From the NCBI RefSeq assembly GCF_014633365.1, contig NC_068351.1, positions 21,751,366 to 21,815,365 of the forward strand: a stretch of DNA of 64,000 nucleotides, in the 5' to 3' direction. Below the pieces are notes generated by a model that worked only from the letters and a program-made list of their open reading frames with translations, had not been told where the DNA came from and ran no database searches. Made by a program: the position numbers and the translations under genes. Origin of the DNA: Diospyros lotus. Its lineage: Eukaryota; Streptophyta; Magnoliopsida; Ericales; Ebenaceae. Positions 1-11,700 of this stretch are shown in pieces; the first letter of the stretch is position 1; each line of letters begins with the position of its first letter.

Positions 1-1550
1 TAACATCACATTTGCAAGACTATTCAAGAAAATTAATACATAGTGAAAGAAAAATAAGTCAAAATTCATATTTTCAAAATTTTGTTATCATTATTGCAAA
101 AATTAAATTTCAAGATCAAAAATTAAAATTTTCAAATGAATTTTTAATTAGCATTGAAAAATCCATGTTTCCTCACATTTAGAAGTTTTAATTTATATTT
201 ATATTTATAATTTATAAATAAATATATAATATAATAAATAATTTTACTTTAATAATTAATCAGTCATTACCTTTAATTGTTTACAAGACCAATACATGAG
301 TTTTTCAATACTAATTGAGATTTAAAATATTGTATTTTTAAGACTAATATATAAATTTTTTAATATTAATTAAAATTTAATTTTCAAATTTATTGTGATT
401 ACACTTTCCATGCATCACACGCACGGGTAAACACTAATTTTTAATTAAATTAATTTATTCATCGAAGAGTCTAAAAAAAAGATATATATATATTATGTGC
501 CTAATTAGCTTTTGTCCTGTAAGCTCCTAGAGACCCTATAAGTGCGTCTTGCAAGCTTCTAAAGACTTAGGAAGCAATTCTCTAATTATAAATTAAATTG
601 TTGTATCCAGCAATAATAAAATTTAAATTATATATATATATATATATTACGTTTTAAAAATTTTAAACAAGTATTCTTTCATTCTCTTACTTTGGTTATT
701 GAAAGTCACGTGAAGGGCTTAAATAAGTACCACTAAGTAATAAAGTCTAATAAAATAGACGTCATTTCAGTTTCACCATTAAATTACATTAAAATTATTT
801 AAGTCGATACTCTTTTACTTTTTACTTTCTTTATTACAATTTTTTTTTATTAAATCACATTAAAATTATTAAGCTGCATTCGAATATTTAAATAAGTCAT
901 CTTTCATTTGACCATTTTCGTCATTTATGAAGTTTTGTCAATTGAAAATTATTTAAAAGCTTTAAATGAATAAATAAAAGGACAGATTAATTAATGTAGT
1001 AAATTAATAAAGGCGCTAATAAATAAAATAGAAATTAATATTCATTTCCGTTTGCCAATTAAGTTAAACAAATATAAATTAATTTGTAGCAACTAAACAA
1101 ATGTAAAGGTATTTTAAAAGTTTAATAGTTAAAAAGATAAATTAATATATCAAATGACTTTAAATTTAAGGAATTTTTAGGATTTGAACAAATTTGAAAG
1201 AATTTGTAAAGTTTTATGAATTTAAAAATTATTCAAAGTTTTGTGCCATAAATTTGTGAGGCATCCCCCTAGGTGTATTTTTGACTAATAAATGTAAGTG
1301 GACGTATTTTTTTCAAAATTAATCATGAATAAATAGTAAAGAAATAACTAATAATGTTAATAATGTTTGTAATCATGATTTTGAGGGTAAAATTGTTCAA
1401 GAAAAAAAAAAAGTAACAAATCTCGCTATAAATTGTACAGTTAAATGAATGGTAAAGGGAGATTGAGGGAGAGAAAATGGAGCAGAAAAACGAAAGCCAG
1501 AGGATTATTCCTAGAGGCTAAACATTCTTCCTGAAAAGAAGTAGCTAAGG
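1..1550. other. AT-rich spacer, no gene seen
   Basis: Very AT-rich DNA with short TA runs (for example near 486-494 and 633-647) and homopolymer A/T tracts. No reading frame with recognisable protein similarity is present. The last 60 bases are purine-rich and directly flank the solo LTR that follows. Confidence 0.6.
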
Positions 1551-2305
1551 TGTAACATCCTGCCTTCTCGAAACGTTAGGTAACGTAAAATTTTAGGAAT
1601 AATTTTTTTTTTCAATCAAACAAATCATGGAAACTCAACACAAAATCGTTCTTTAAAAATCCCGTTATATCTTTTCAGTATATTAACTATGAACCATCAA
1701 TAAACTAAGACAGATACATCATCTCAAATGCGGAAGCTAAATCGAAACATCAATAGACACAATTAAAACCACTTTATTTATAATATAAAGTCGAGCTAAC
1801 GTTTACCTGATGTCATCAAAATAAAAAAGCATAACTGAATATAACATAATATAAATTATCCACTACTCGTCGTCACTCCTTGGCGATACCTTTCCTTTTC
1901 ATACCATTGCCTTCACTTGGAACGTTTGAATATTCCAGAGACATAATCCAAATTAGATGATGAAAACACATTTTTCATGAATGAATGCAAAACATGAAAT
2001 AAACCAATATACCCGGTAAGCCCTAACTCAAGAGAATCCCAAACGCTTAACCCTATCACCGAAAAAGAGCAATCTCTCTAAAAGCTATGCCACCATACCA
2101 ACTCGACGACACGACGCGATTCTAGCTTAAGAGGGACAAGCCAACGAATCTCTCCAACATCTCGGGAATAATTGTTACCAACTCCCAACCCATGAAGGTC
2201 ACATCAATACAGGAATTCGACTCACCACATTTACGTTGGAGATTATGTTCTCACTCTAAGCATCCAGGAACCACCACACAATCTCAACTCCAAAATTTCA
2301 TATGG

Positions 2306-2673
2306 ACCACCTAGTCATCCTAGTGCAACTTCCCTGACCAAACGGTCTGGCACAAAAACCTAGTTAGCTATCCTGGCATACTCATTAGCACGAGATACCC
2401 TTATTATTCCGTCATGCCCTTGGAGAATTATGGTTATACTATCCAGGCAACATCCTATGCTGACATTCCACATGAACAACACAGTATGAACCACCTAGTC
2501 ATCCTAGTACAACTTCCCTGACCAAATGGCCTGGCATGGAAACCAATTCGACTATCCTGACATGCACACTAGCATCAGATACCCTTATTATTTCGTCACG
2601 CTCTTGGAGAATTATGCCTATATTATCTAAACAACATCTTAGACTGACATTCCATACGAACACACAAAACGCA
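2306..2673. repeat. Two tandem ~184-bp units inside the solo LTR
   Basis: The block beginning ACCACCTAGTCATCCTAGT at 2306 recurs at 2490 with the same order of sub-motifs (ACTTCCCTGACCAAA, GATACCCTTATTATT, TTGGAGAATTATG, GCTGACATTCCA or its near copy). The related LTR at 61804 appears to hold only one such unit (around 62400-62545), so the duplication looks private to this copy. In the inferred orientation it lies downstream of the TATA box, in the transcribed part of the LTR. Confidence 0.75.
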
Positions 2674-3578
2674 AGACAATGCCACATTTCACAATTCAAT
2701 GCATCATATAAATAACAATTTATAAAATACAATGCATAAGTACGAAACGTTTAAGGACAAACATCCCTTATAAAATCAACCGTTACAAGTTAAACTGTTT
2801 GCATGCATAAAACCATTTTGCATTAAATCTCCACATGTTCAGATAGAACAAGCACAATAAATCAAGTTTTGGGGGCAAACACTCACCTTGACGTATTTGG
2901 ATCGCCTTGATCCTCGTGCACAACCTCGTTTTGTGTGCCAAAACACAAGTACTCATACTTGTACTCAATCTTGAGCCATGACACTCCTAAAACACCATAT
3001 TTGATTAAGGAAACATCAAAATCCATTTTTTCCAAATTTTCCTTAATTTCCTCTATTTTTCTCCTAATTTTCACCTCGATAATTCCAAAATAATTATCTC
3101 ATCAAACATTTTTTCAAATATTTTAACATGATAAATCCTAAAATAAATCAAGAAAAATATTGAAATCAGAATTACCAAAATACCTCTGTTCACGCGCCCT
3201 GCGCATGGCTGTGCGTGAAAGCTGGCGCGTGCAGCCACGCGCTACCATCTTCTTCAATTTTTCAACCGCTGACGGATGCTCCAATGGCCAAAACAACGGC
3301 ACCCCCTTGAAGCCCTTGAAGAATCGATCTCAATGGCACCGATTTCAGGCCGAAAGGACACCGAAAAGTGCCCCAAAATGGCAATTGCAAGTCCGACGAG
3401 GCGGTCTGTTTGAGCTTTCCGGCCAAGCTCCAAAACAACTTCAAACGCACACCAAACGATCCCAAATGCTCCAAATATGATCCTTGATGCCTCGAGACCA
3501 AAAGCCCTCTATCCCTTGCCTTCGATTCTCACCAAAACACGAGTAATTTGTGTGTAAAGATTCGGCCAAACCCTTGCT

Positions 3579-3587
3579 CTTTTATAG
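3579..3587 (-). promoter_or_regulatory. Putative LTR TATA box
   Basis: CTATAAAAG on the minus strand, about 735 bases from the U3-side end of the LTR. The related LTR at 61804 has CTATAAATAGG in the corresponding place (about 63527-63537, minus strand). Confidence 0.45.
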
Positions 3588-4320
3588 CAAAAATCTGACC
3601 AATTAGCGACTAAGGCTTGGCCCCCAAGTCAACCCACGCCGTATACAACCTCCCCTAGCTCCTCCCCGGTCATCCCATCACCGAGATCGGCCTCCACGTG
3701 CGGTGGATTTGCAGCGGCCGTCTTTCTTCGTGTTCACACTGCCCATTTTTTGCTAAATTGCATTTTCACCCCCCTAGATTCTTCCAATGACATTTCTACC
3801 CTTTGCATATCACCCCTGATCTTTCCAACTATACCAATAAGTCCCACAAGTTTAGTAATTCTCATATCACCCTCGAAATTTCTGAAAAACCATCATTTTG
3901 ACCTCCCTCGGGCAAATTTGGAAAATTACGCTTAGGCTCGATTATTCGTTTTAACCTTAAATCCATTCATTTCAACCCAAAATTGCTTAAGGGTTGTTCT
4001 ACACATAAAATATTGGTCCCCAACATGCTCCGTTGACTTTCCAAATGATCCCTATATCAATTCGATTTTCTCAGTCCGGTCAATAGCTGTACCAAAAACT
4101 GTTCCCAATTTAATTTCTTTTGATTCTTAAAATCATATCTCGATTCACTTGTCTGTAGTATATCATTTTTCTTAAACATCTAAGGTCCGGAGTACTCCCT
4201 TCAACTGATTCGGTCTCTTAAAATTGCGATAGTGTATCTTAAAGCTTCATTTTTCCAAAAATTCCATTTATGCTTTCATTAAATACCGTTTATATCCTCA
4301 AATCATTTTCGGGTGTTACA

Positions 4321-7300
4321 TAGGGTCTCCTCGGAAGGTAGCATGTTGTTCTCCCAGAACAACCCTCTCCCCAGACTCTCATTCCTCTCAGACTTTCCTC
4401 CTTCCCACACTCACATTCTTTTTGGGGAGACATCATTCCCAGAGATATAACCTTCCTAGAGTCACGTTCTTTCCAAGTAAGTCTTCTTTCCCGGGATCGC
4501 TCCCTTCCCGGGCCAAACTTTCTCCCCGAGCCAACTTCCTTCCCAAACTCTTCTTCTTCCTATGCAATTCTTCCTCTATGAGAACACACTTTCCTCCCGA
4601 AAGTTGTCTTCCCAGAGCTCACTTTCCTCCCAAAGTCCAACCTCCCCAAAGCGACTATTATTCCTCTCTCGGTGAACATCATTTCCTAGAGCTAGCCACA
4701 AACACCCGGTGATCATTCTCGTGTTACAAATCCTTAATTGTTATATTTTGACAACAATACAAATAACTTTAAATGAATAAATAAATGGGCATTGAAAAAT
4801 AGTTATTGTGTTTGTGTAGATTTTAATATTGTTGGAATGAGTCTAAAATTACATTAATTCACATTATTAATTAGCTCTGATAATAATTAAATTATACTTT
4901 TGAATTCAATAAAATTAATTAATTCTTTCTCTATTTTCTCATTTTCATTATTCCAATTAATTTGTTGTCTTAAAAAGTTAAAAGAAATTGTAAAGCTTTA
5001 TGAATGTAGAGATAAATTCATTTAAATAAGAAAATAATTGTTTTATGTGCCTTCCAACTAAATAGTTGTTTTATTTATAAAAAGAAAATATTACACTTAA
5101 TACCTATTATTATTTTAAAAATTACATATTTATGTCTGCATATTGTGTAGGCTCATTTCCCTAATTATATATAAAGGGCAATAAATGATGCTATTAATAT
5201 TTTTTCTTGCTTAACATCATAGATGTGAACTCATTAATTAATTTTGGTTGAAGTGAGCAGTGATCAAATAACTTTTCTTATAGCGATCCTACTTACGAAT
5301 TACGAAAGCTCGTTTAATTAGTTAATTACTGTTTAACTAATCCATTATGGGCCCTAGAGAATCAACCCTATGATGAATTTAAAATTTCAAGAGGCTGCAC
5401 AAAAGTCTAAAAGAAAAGGCCGAATAAGAAGTCCAAAAGGGCTTGAGGATATTTTTCTAGCTAAAATGAATAAAATTAAATTATATTAATATAAAATTAA
5501 AATATTTTTTAGATTAAAATATAGAATGGTTAAAATAAACTTAAAAAATATTTTAAGATTTTTATCAAACCGTTTGTTAAATTTTTTGAAATGCACTGAA
5601 TGACATATGTGTCATTTTTTTCTTATTTATAAGATTTAAGATATACTTATCTTAAGGGGGCAAGGATAAGCATATCTAAAAAATATCATATAAGAAGTCA
5701 TATGATTTTTTTTTAAGGGTTGCTAGACAAATTTAATAAACACATTAAAAATGACAAAAGTCTGGAATGTTTTCTATATCTTATATTTTCCAGTTTACAT
5801 CTTGATTAACAAACACTATCCTAATAAAATAGCTCATCGGAGACCCTCGGTCGAACTTATATATATTTCAGGACAGAGAAAGAAGAGTTGGCAAACTGAT
5901 TGACAGCTTGAATGAAAAGGTCGACCATTTTTGCTACCCTACTCGATTTAATGGCTTACATGTGTCTCTTTCGCGACTAGTTCTTCAGAAAGTTGTGGCG
6001 CTACTATTGGGCCCCTAGGATTAAGTAGATGGACGGGAGATTAAAGAAGAGAAGAGGGTTTATGCACTAGTTATGGATTCCCTCTTGCTTCATTTCATTT
6101 CTTCATATTTACTTTTGCTCTTTTTGTCTTCTTCCAATTGAAATAAGCTCAAAAGGCAAGCTAGAGAATTTTGAAAGACCAAGAGAAATGTTGGTGACTT
6201 GACGTCTTCTAGTTAGCACAGGATGAGGACTACAAGTTGATTCTAGAAAGCTTGTTTGGTGTGGATGGACTAGTCCCTCCATAGCTTAAGGATGTAGAAA
6301 CAATTTTTACATCTATTTGACATCGAGCTTTCAAGTACGTTTACATTTTATTGCATATGGTGTGATATTATGTTACTTAAATATTCAAGCGATATATAGT
6401 TTGTGTAGAATTCAACAGTGCATCTCTAATATAAAAATTTTAAAATGCCACACATAACGTAGCCATATGACTAATCCAACATAAACATCAAGAGAAAAAT
6501 CAAAGTTTAAAAGTATATCTTGAAATTGTCAACAAAGAAAAAGAAAAATTAAAAAATACCCTTGACAAAATCAAAGAAAAGATTTTCATAAAAGAAGAAA
6601 ATGGTAAAATAATTTTATAAAAAAAAAACAAAAAACTTTGGCCTCACATTCTAATATTACTAGGTCCTTGGGAGACCTGTTGAGAGATTTTCTCGAGATC
6701 TTGGCAGGTTTGCAGATGACTTAACTTCAAGTCTTTCTTGACTTTGGCAATTTGCAACATTCCTTGTTTGGGGCATTGTTATCTTGTCTAGGCTTTTTGA
6801 TCTAGTTCTCATAGACAATGCTAAATGTTGTTGTCGAGATGTAACAATAAATTTATAATTGTGAGAGAGTCTTCGTCTTCAGCTTTCAGTTTATTAGAGA
6901 CTTGTAAAACAAAACATAATCAGGGGTGTGGGATATCTTCCACGTGGACTCTATGATGGTTAAGTTACTTCATCCAAAAGAGTATGCAATTGTAGTAATA
7001 GAAGTGTAGTCTCAATAAAGTTTTCGTTGTACTTCTATTGAATGGATCACTTCCTAAGTTAAAGCTAATAGGTGGAAGAGCATTCATATCTTTTGGAATT
7101 GTCTATTTTAGATTTTGAAATAGATATATTAGACGTGAGTTGACATATTCTTGTTGGGTCATATCTCAAAAGGACCCCTGAAGACTATGTTTTTCTAGGA
7201 CCCGAGAAAGACTCCTAGGAGGATCTCTTAGAAACACCAAGGAGAGGTTTCCTAAAAAGATCTCTCAAGGATACCTCAAGTCTCCCGCAAAAGTCCCCTA

Positions 7301-7382
7301 GAGATTGCTCAGTTAAAAATGTCTCAAAATTCTTTCTTTGAACTTACCTTAGACCTGTCCCTTCTTACTGTTCTCTTGGCTA
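4321..7382. other. Gene-free spacer
   Basis: No protein-coding similarity was found. 4330-4720 is strongly C/T-rich with repeated CTTCCC and CCCGAG words; the frame open through it is compositional, not a gene. 4740-6640 is AT-rich. 7170-7310 holds degenerate repeats of the type CTCCTAGGAG. These may be decayed transposon remnants, but no ends could be defined. Confidence 0.5.
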
Positions 7383-7735
7383 TCTCTCCAATCAAATTAT
7401 ACCACTTTATCAAATTAACATACATTATTAAAAAGTAATGTGTATTAATAATGACAAAAAAATTAATGTTTTTTTTTTCTAAAATTTAATTGTAATTAAT
7501 TGGAAAAAATCCATTTCTTACAGATGAAGAAATGGATTTTTTTCTAGAAAAAAATATTCGCATGAAAGTATTCTATTTGGAAAAAAACTCATTTCTTAAG
7601 AAGAGATGAATTTTTTTTTCTGTTAATTACAAAATAAATTTTAGAAAAAAAATATTAAAATTTTTGTTATTATTAATATATATTTTTTAATAATATATAT
7701 TAATTTGATGAAGTGACATAATTTAATTGGAGAGA
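7383..7735. mobile_element. Foldback MITE, 353 bp
   Basis: The left end TCTCTCCAATCAAATTATAC is matched in reverse complement by the right end, which finishes AATTGGAGAGA. The complementarity continues inward for about 90 bases on each side (TTAATATATTATT-type arms). A smaller hairpin in the middle pairs AATCCATTTCTT with AAGAAATGGATT. There is no coding capacity. A clear TSD was not recognised, so the superfamily is left open. Confidence 0.7.
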
Positions 7736-8551
7736 CACGCAAGAAGACAGAAAAGTGACAACACATCTCAACTCCCTTAAACTTCGACCCGTTGTTGGGC
7801 ACATGAAAAACAAATAACTTATTAGGCTTGGTTGGTGAGATAAAATATTTAAGAATCGTTCTACAGGGTTAGACAACCCTATCGAGCGTCTCACCAAATG
7901 GGGGCAAAATGACGAATTTGCCCTTGCCTCTTGCAAATTTGCAAAGCGGGCCATTGTTTCCCCTATTCTCTCATCTCCCTTCCCATGGTCGTTGCCTCGT
8001 CCCTACCCTCGCCTTTCTGCCATCGCCGTCTTGCCTCGTCTAACCGACAATCGATGCAGTGACTGTCGGCAATGTGAGACGACGGCAGTGGCGAGGTGGC
8101 GGCCATGAGAGGGGAGAGGAGAGAGTAGGAACGGGGCAACCATAAGAGGGAAAAGGAGAGAACATGACGTGGTGATAAAATCGTTTTTTTAGCCCCTTTT
8201 GATAACTCGATCGGTAAACTTGGAGGGGCTCTTTAGATTTTTCCAATATTTAAATCTCAGGTTTAGTTATGTTATATGTAGATTATTTATGATTTTTTCA
8301 ACACGTGTTGTACTTTATTGCTTTATTTCTGTTATTATTTACATGAGAAAAAGGAAAAAACAAAAGCTGATTCACTTTTTAACGTCAAGGCCAGATTATA
8401 AAGAGTGAATTGATTGACCTGACCTGCGCTTCTATGCTGCGAAGTGGTGCTCCCGCCCGCTTTCTGGAACCGTTCCTGAAATTCGTTTTGAAACAGTATT
8501 CATCATTATCTTTTTCGAATCTTCGATGTTTATCAAGTCTTGAGGGCGAAG
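7736..8551 (+). promoter_or_regulatory. Upstream region of the DHH gene
   Basis: This holds the presumed promoter and 5' leader of the gene starting at 8552. A TATA-like TTATAAAG is at 8396-8403, about 150 bases before the ATG, which is a plausible TATA/TSS spacing but is unproven. Around 7996-8110 is a GC-rich imperfect inverted repeat (CCTCGCC...GCCATCGCCGTC against GACGGCAGTGGCGAGG). It could be a transposon remnant or a real GC-rich promoter feature. Confidence 0.35.
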
Positions 8552-8736
8552 ATGTGCGCGGCGGCATCCTGTAGTAATCTGGCCGTGCAATTGATGAAGC
8601 AGAAGAAGGCCGCCGCCGTTCTTTACCACTACCCCTGTCCAGATGGCGCCTTCGCCGCTTTGGCCGCTCACATTTACTTCTCTGCTACTTCCACTCCCGC
8701 TCTCTTTTTCCCCAACACCGTCTATTCTCCTATCAG
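8552..8736 (+). CDS. DHH gene exon 1
   Basis: Encodes residues 1-61 plus two bases of codon 62. It carries the first family motif, [14 protein letters not shown], where Asp31 is the likely metal-site residue. The donor is CAG|GTAAGG. The frame reaches a stop just two bases into the intron, so splicing is needed. Confidence 0.88.
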
Positions 8737-11700
8737 GTAAGGTTGTTCCGATTTCTGCTATTTCAGTTTCTTCTTTGTATTCTGATTACTTGCTGTTAAC
8801 TGGTTGCTAATCATCTCGGTAAATATATTTGAAGATACAAGGAAAGAAAATAAATAATTATTCTCCTATCAGGTCGTTCCGATTTCTGCTAATTCTATTT
8901 CTTCTTTGTGTACTGATTATTTGCCATTGATTGGTTGTTAATCATCTCGGTAAGATTGTGTTTGGACATGGGGATTACAAATGATTTATTTTGAAATTTG
9001 AAATTTGTAATTTGAAATGCTTGCATTTGAAATGAGTAGGTGTCATTTCAAATTCTGCTAACTTTGGACCTAAATCCAAATATTTCCAACGAAAATATAT
9101 TCAAACAATGGATTTGGAATTTCAAATTACAAAGGCATATCTATTTGAAGAGACAAGGAGAAACGAAAACCGAAAGCAAGTATACGCAAGTATCTCGTTA
9201 CTCATTTCTTCTGTTACTTGTATTCTCTTGTGGAATGATTCTCTCACAGTGGAAATTGAATTATTTTGTCCAAATTATTTCTCTCTTTCAGTGCCGAACA
9301 ACTTCCTCTGAGCGAAATTGAGGACATATACCTCTTAGATTTTGTGGGAAGCCCTGGTTTTGTTCAACAAATTTCTCCCAGAGTTCACAGGTCCATTCCT
9401 CCCTCGATTCCCTTGCCTACAGTTTCTTTCCATTTTGAATTTTAATTGCCTTGTTTTCCGTTAGCCCATTGTTTGTATGATAATGATTCAGGTTGTGACT
9501 GTCTCAGTTGAATTTGTTGGCTGACACAGTGAAATGACATTTTTACTCCTACAGTTGAAATGTGGTTGATATTCAACAGTAGGGCTAAAAATGTCATTTC
9601 ACTGTGTCGGACAACCAATTCAGCCAGCACAGTCACAACCTCTATTATTGTCCTTGTTTCTACAGTGAATAAATTCTACAACATTCATAAGTGTTGTTCA
9701 ATCGTCTAATAGTTATAATCTTTTCCTACTGAGCAACTGAGCAGGGTGGTAGTGTTAGACCACCACAAAACTGCATGTGAGATGTTAGGTCCCAAAACTT
9801 CTTCCATCATTGGAGAAAACGTGTTTCTGGTAATTGATATGGAAAGGAGTGGTGCTACGGTTGCATATGATTTTTTCAAGGACAAACTCCTTAGGAATGC
9901 TGATGTCAGTGACAGCTGCAAGTTCGCACTCAGAGAATTTGAGCGTGTTAAGCCGCTTATTGATTATGTGGAAGATGGAGACCTTTGGAAGTGGAGGCTT
10001 GAGAATAGCAAAGCATTCAGTAGCGGTTTGAAAGATTTGAACATTGAATATAACATCAGATCGAATCCCAATTTGTTTCAGCAGGTTGATGCTTGTCTTA
10101 TAGATTCATTTATCACATGTATTACCTATGCTTTTGACATGCTTAAATCTTTTGGATGTGAGTGGCCTAAGTTTATGCTAGTTTCTGGTTTGAGTTGGCT
10201 AACAAAACCCACTGTATTCCCATTTGGTATACCTAATTAAGCTAATCTGTGTGTAATTTCTTTCATATTGAGTTACTCAAGAAGTTCCTTTCTCCTTTGA
10301 AGCATTTTCTCGAGTGTGATTCTCTTTGAGTTTCAAATGATTTGGCTAATAAAACAAGTTATTGCTATATTTTGATCCTCCATTTGCTGAGATGCAAAAA
10401 AATGCATTTGATGTCTTCAAAAGGGGTGTGTGTGTGTGTGTACGTGCACATGTGCGTGAGACCCTGGGAGTAGCCTATTGTAAAAAGATACAAACAGCAT
10501 TTGAATGTTATCCTATCCTAAACCCATACTTGACTTCCCTTGCAGTTATTGTTCATGGTGAGGTGAGGGAAGTAGTACCTCCCACCTAGGATCAAGAAAA
10601 AGTAAATGGTTAGGAGAGCATTTTCTAAGGAGACTAACATCAATAGAGAAGATATTGGGTTATGGAACATGCATATATGGTGCTCAGACATTTAGTACTA
10701 GTCCATGGTCGAGTGTCCCCCCACCACATGTTCTTTTGATGAAACCCTTCAGCAGGCGTCTCAACCAACTTCAGTGATTAGAGCACCATCTATCCTTTGC
10801 TCCAAAAGCAAAACTAGGGTTCTCAATTCTGGCATATATTTCCACGTCGTCCTTCTCTTCACCAACACTGATTCTTGTACATGTGAGGAAAACTAAAAAC
10901 AATAATTATTGCGTTCCAAGGAACTGAAATTGTTATATTATGCATTCTGAGTTTGCCTTTAAGAGTTATGAAAGAGGAAGATGATTCAATCATATATAAC
11001 TAAATGATTTAGGATTAATTTTGGCATGCAAAGATTAACATGTTTTCAAAAAAGTGAGAGCGCTGAGTTGGTATAGAACATGAAGAAAGATTTGACTTCA
11101 TTATATATATCTCATCAACAAATCACAATCAATATCTTAAAAAAAAAATAGAGATATTGGTAAAGAGAGAAACTGGCCTTTAGGATTTGAAATATCTAAC
11201 AATTCTATTGTTCTAAAATGTGCCTGGGAGGTGATAGAGTTTGGTGTCTACCTTTAGGGGGGTTTTTGTGCATTCTTTCTATAATACCCTCTGTGACAAA
11301 GGGAGTGCAAACTTTCTTTAGAAAATCTTTTGGTATTCAAAAGTTTCTCCCAAGGAGACCTTTCATTTGTCCTTACTTCTTTGCCTTTCTTAGTTTTATT
11401 CGTACTTTTATTGACTTAAGATGGCTGGCGGTGGTGGACTAGTATTCTTTGTGCAAAATGATGTGGAATTTATTGACAATTCTCTTTTTTATTATGTAGT
11501 AAGTGGGATATTTGGACTCTTTATTTGTTATACCTTTTTGTTATGCCAGTTATGGCTCTTGTCCTCAGAACTTAGTGTTTGTGATGAAGATAGAGACGAA
11601 TATTTTGGGGAACAATATTTTAGGCATAAAAGTAGAAATTAATATTATTTTATTAGTTTCTTTTAATTTCTTTTATTTCCTAGAATCCTAATTAGATAGG

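Larger units (their letters stand above)
1551..4320 (-). mobile_element. Solo LTR, TGTAAC-type (gypsy-like)
   Basis: The segment starts TGTAACATCC and ends GGGTGTTACA, so it has the TG...CA ends and short terminal inverted repeats of an LTR. The flanking pentamers are TAAGG (1546-1550) and TAGGG (4321-4325), a 4/5 matching target-site duplication. No internal retroelement sequence adjoins either side, so this is a solo LTR left by recombination between two LTRs. A TATA-like CTATAAAAG lies on the minus strand at 3579-3587, which sets the orientation. Long LTRs beginning TGTAACAYCC are common in Tekay/Del-type chromoviruses, but that assignment is inference. A related copy begins at 61804. Confidence 0.75.

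Noticed and set aside
4422..4712. 96-residue Pro/Ser-rich frame
   Set aside because: Low-complexity pyrimidine-rich DNA gives open frames by composition. No conserved domain.
8955..9290. MITE in intron 1 starting TGTTTGGACATGGGG
   Set aside because: The start resembles known MITE ends and AAATTTCAAATT words are repeated, but no matching inverted end or TSD could be found.
11218..11442. Possible LINE or host ORF of 74 residues
   Set aside because: No reverse transcriptase or zinc-binding pattern could be aligned with confidence, and the frame is short and isolated.
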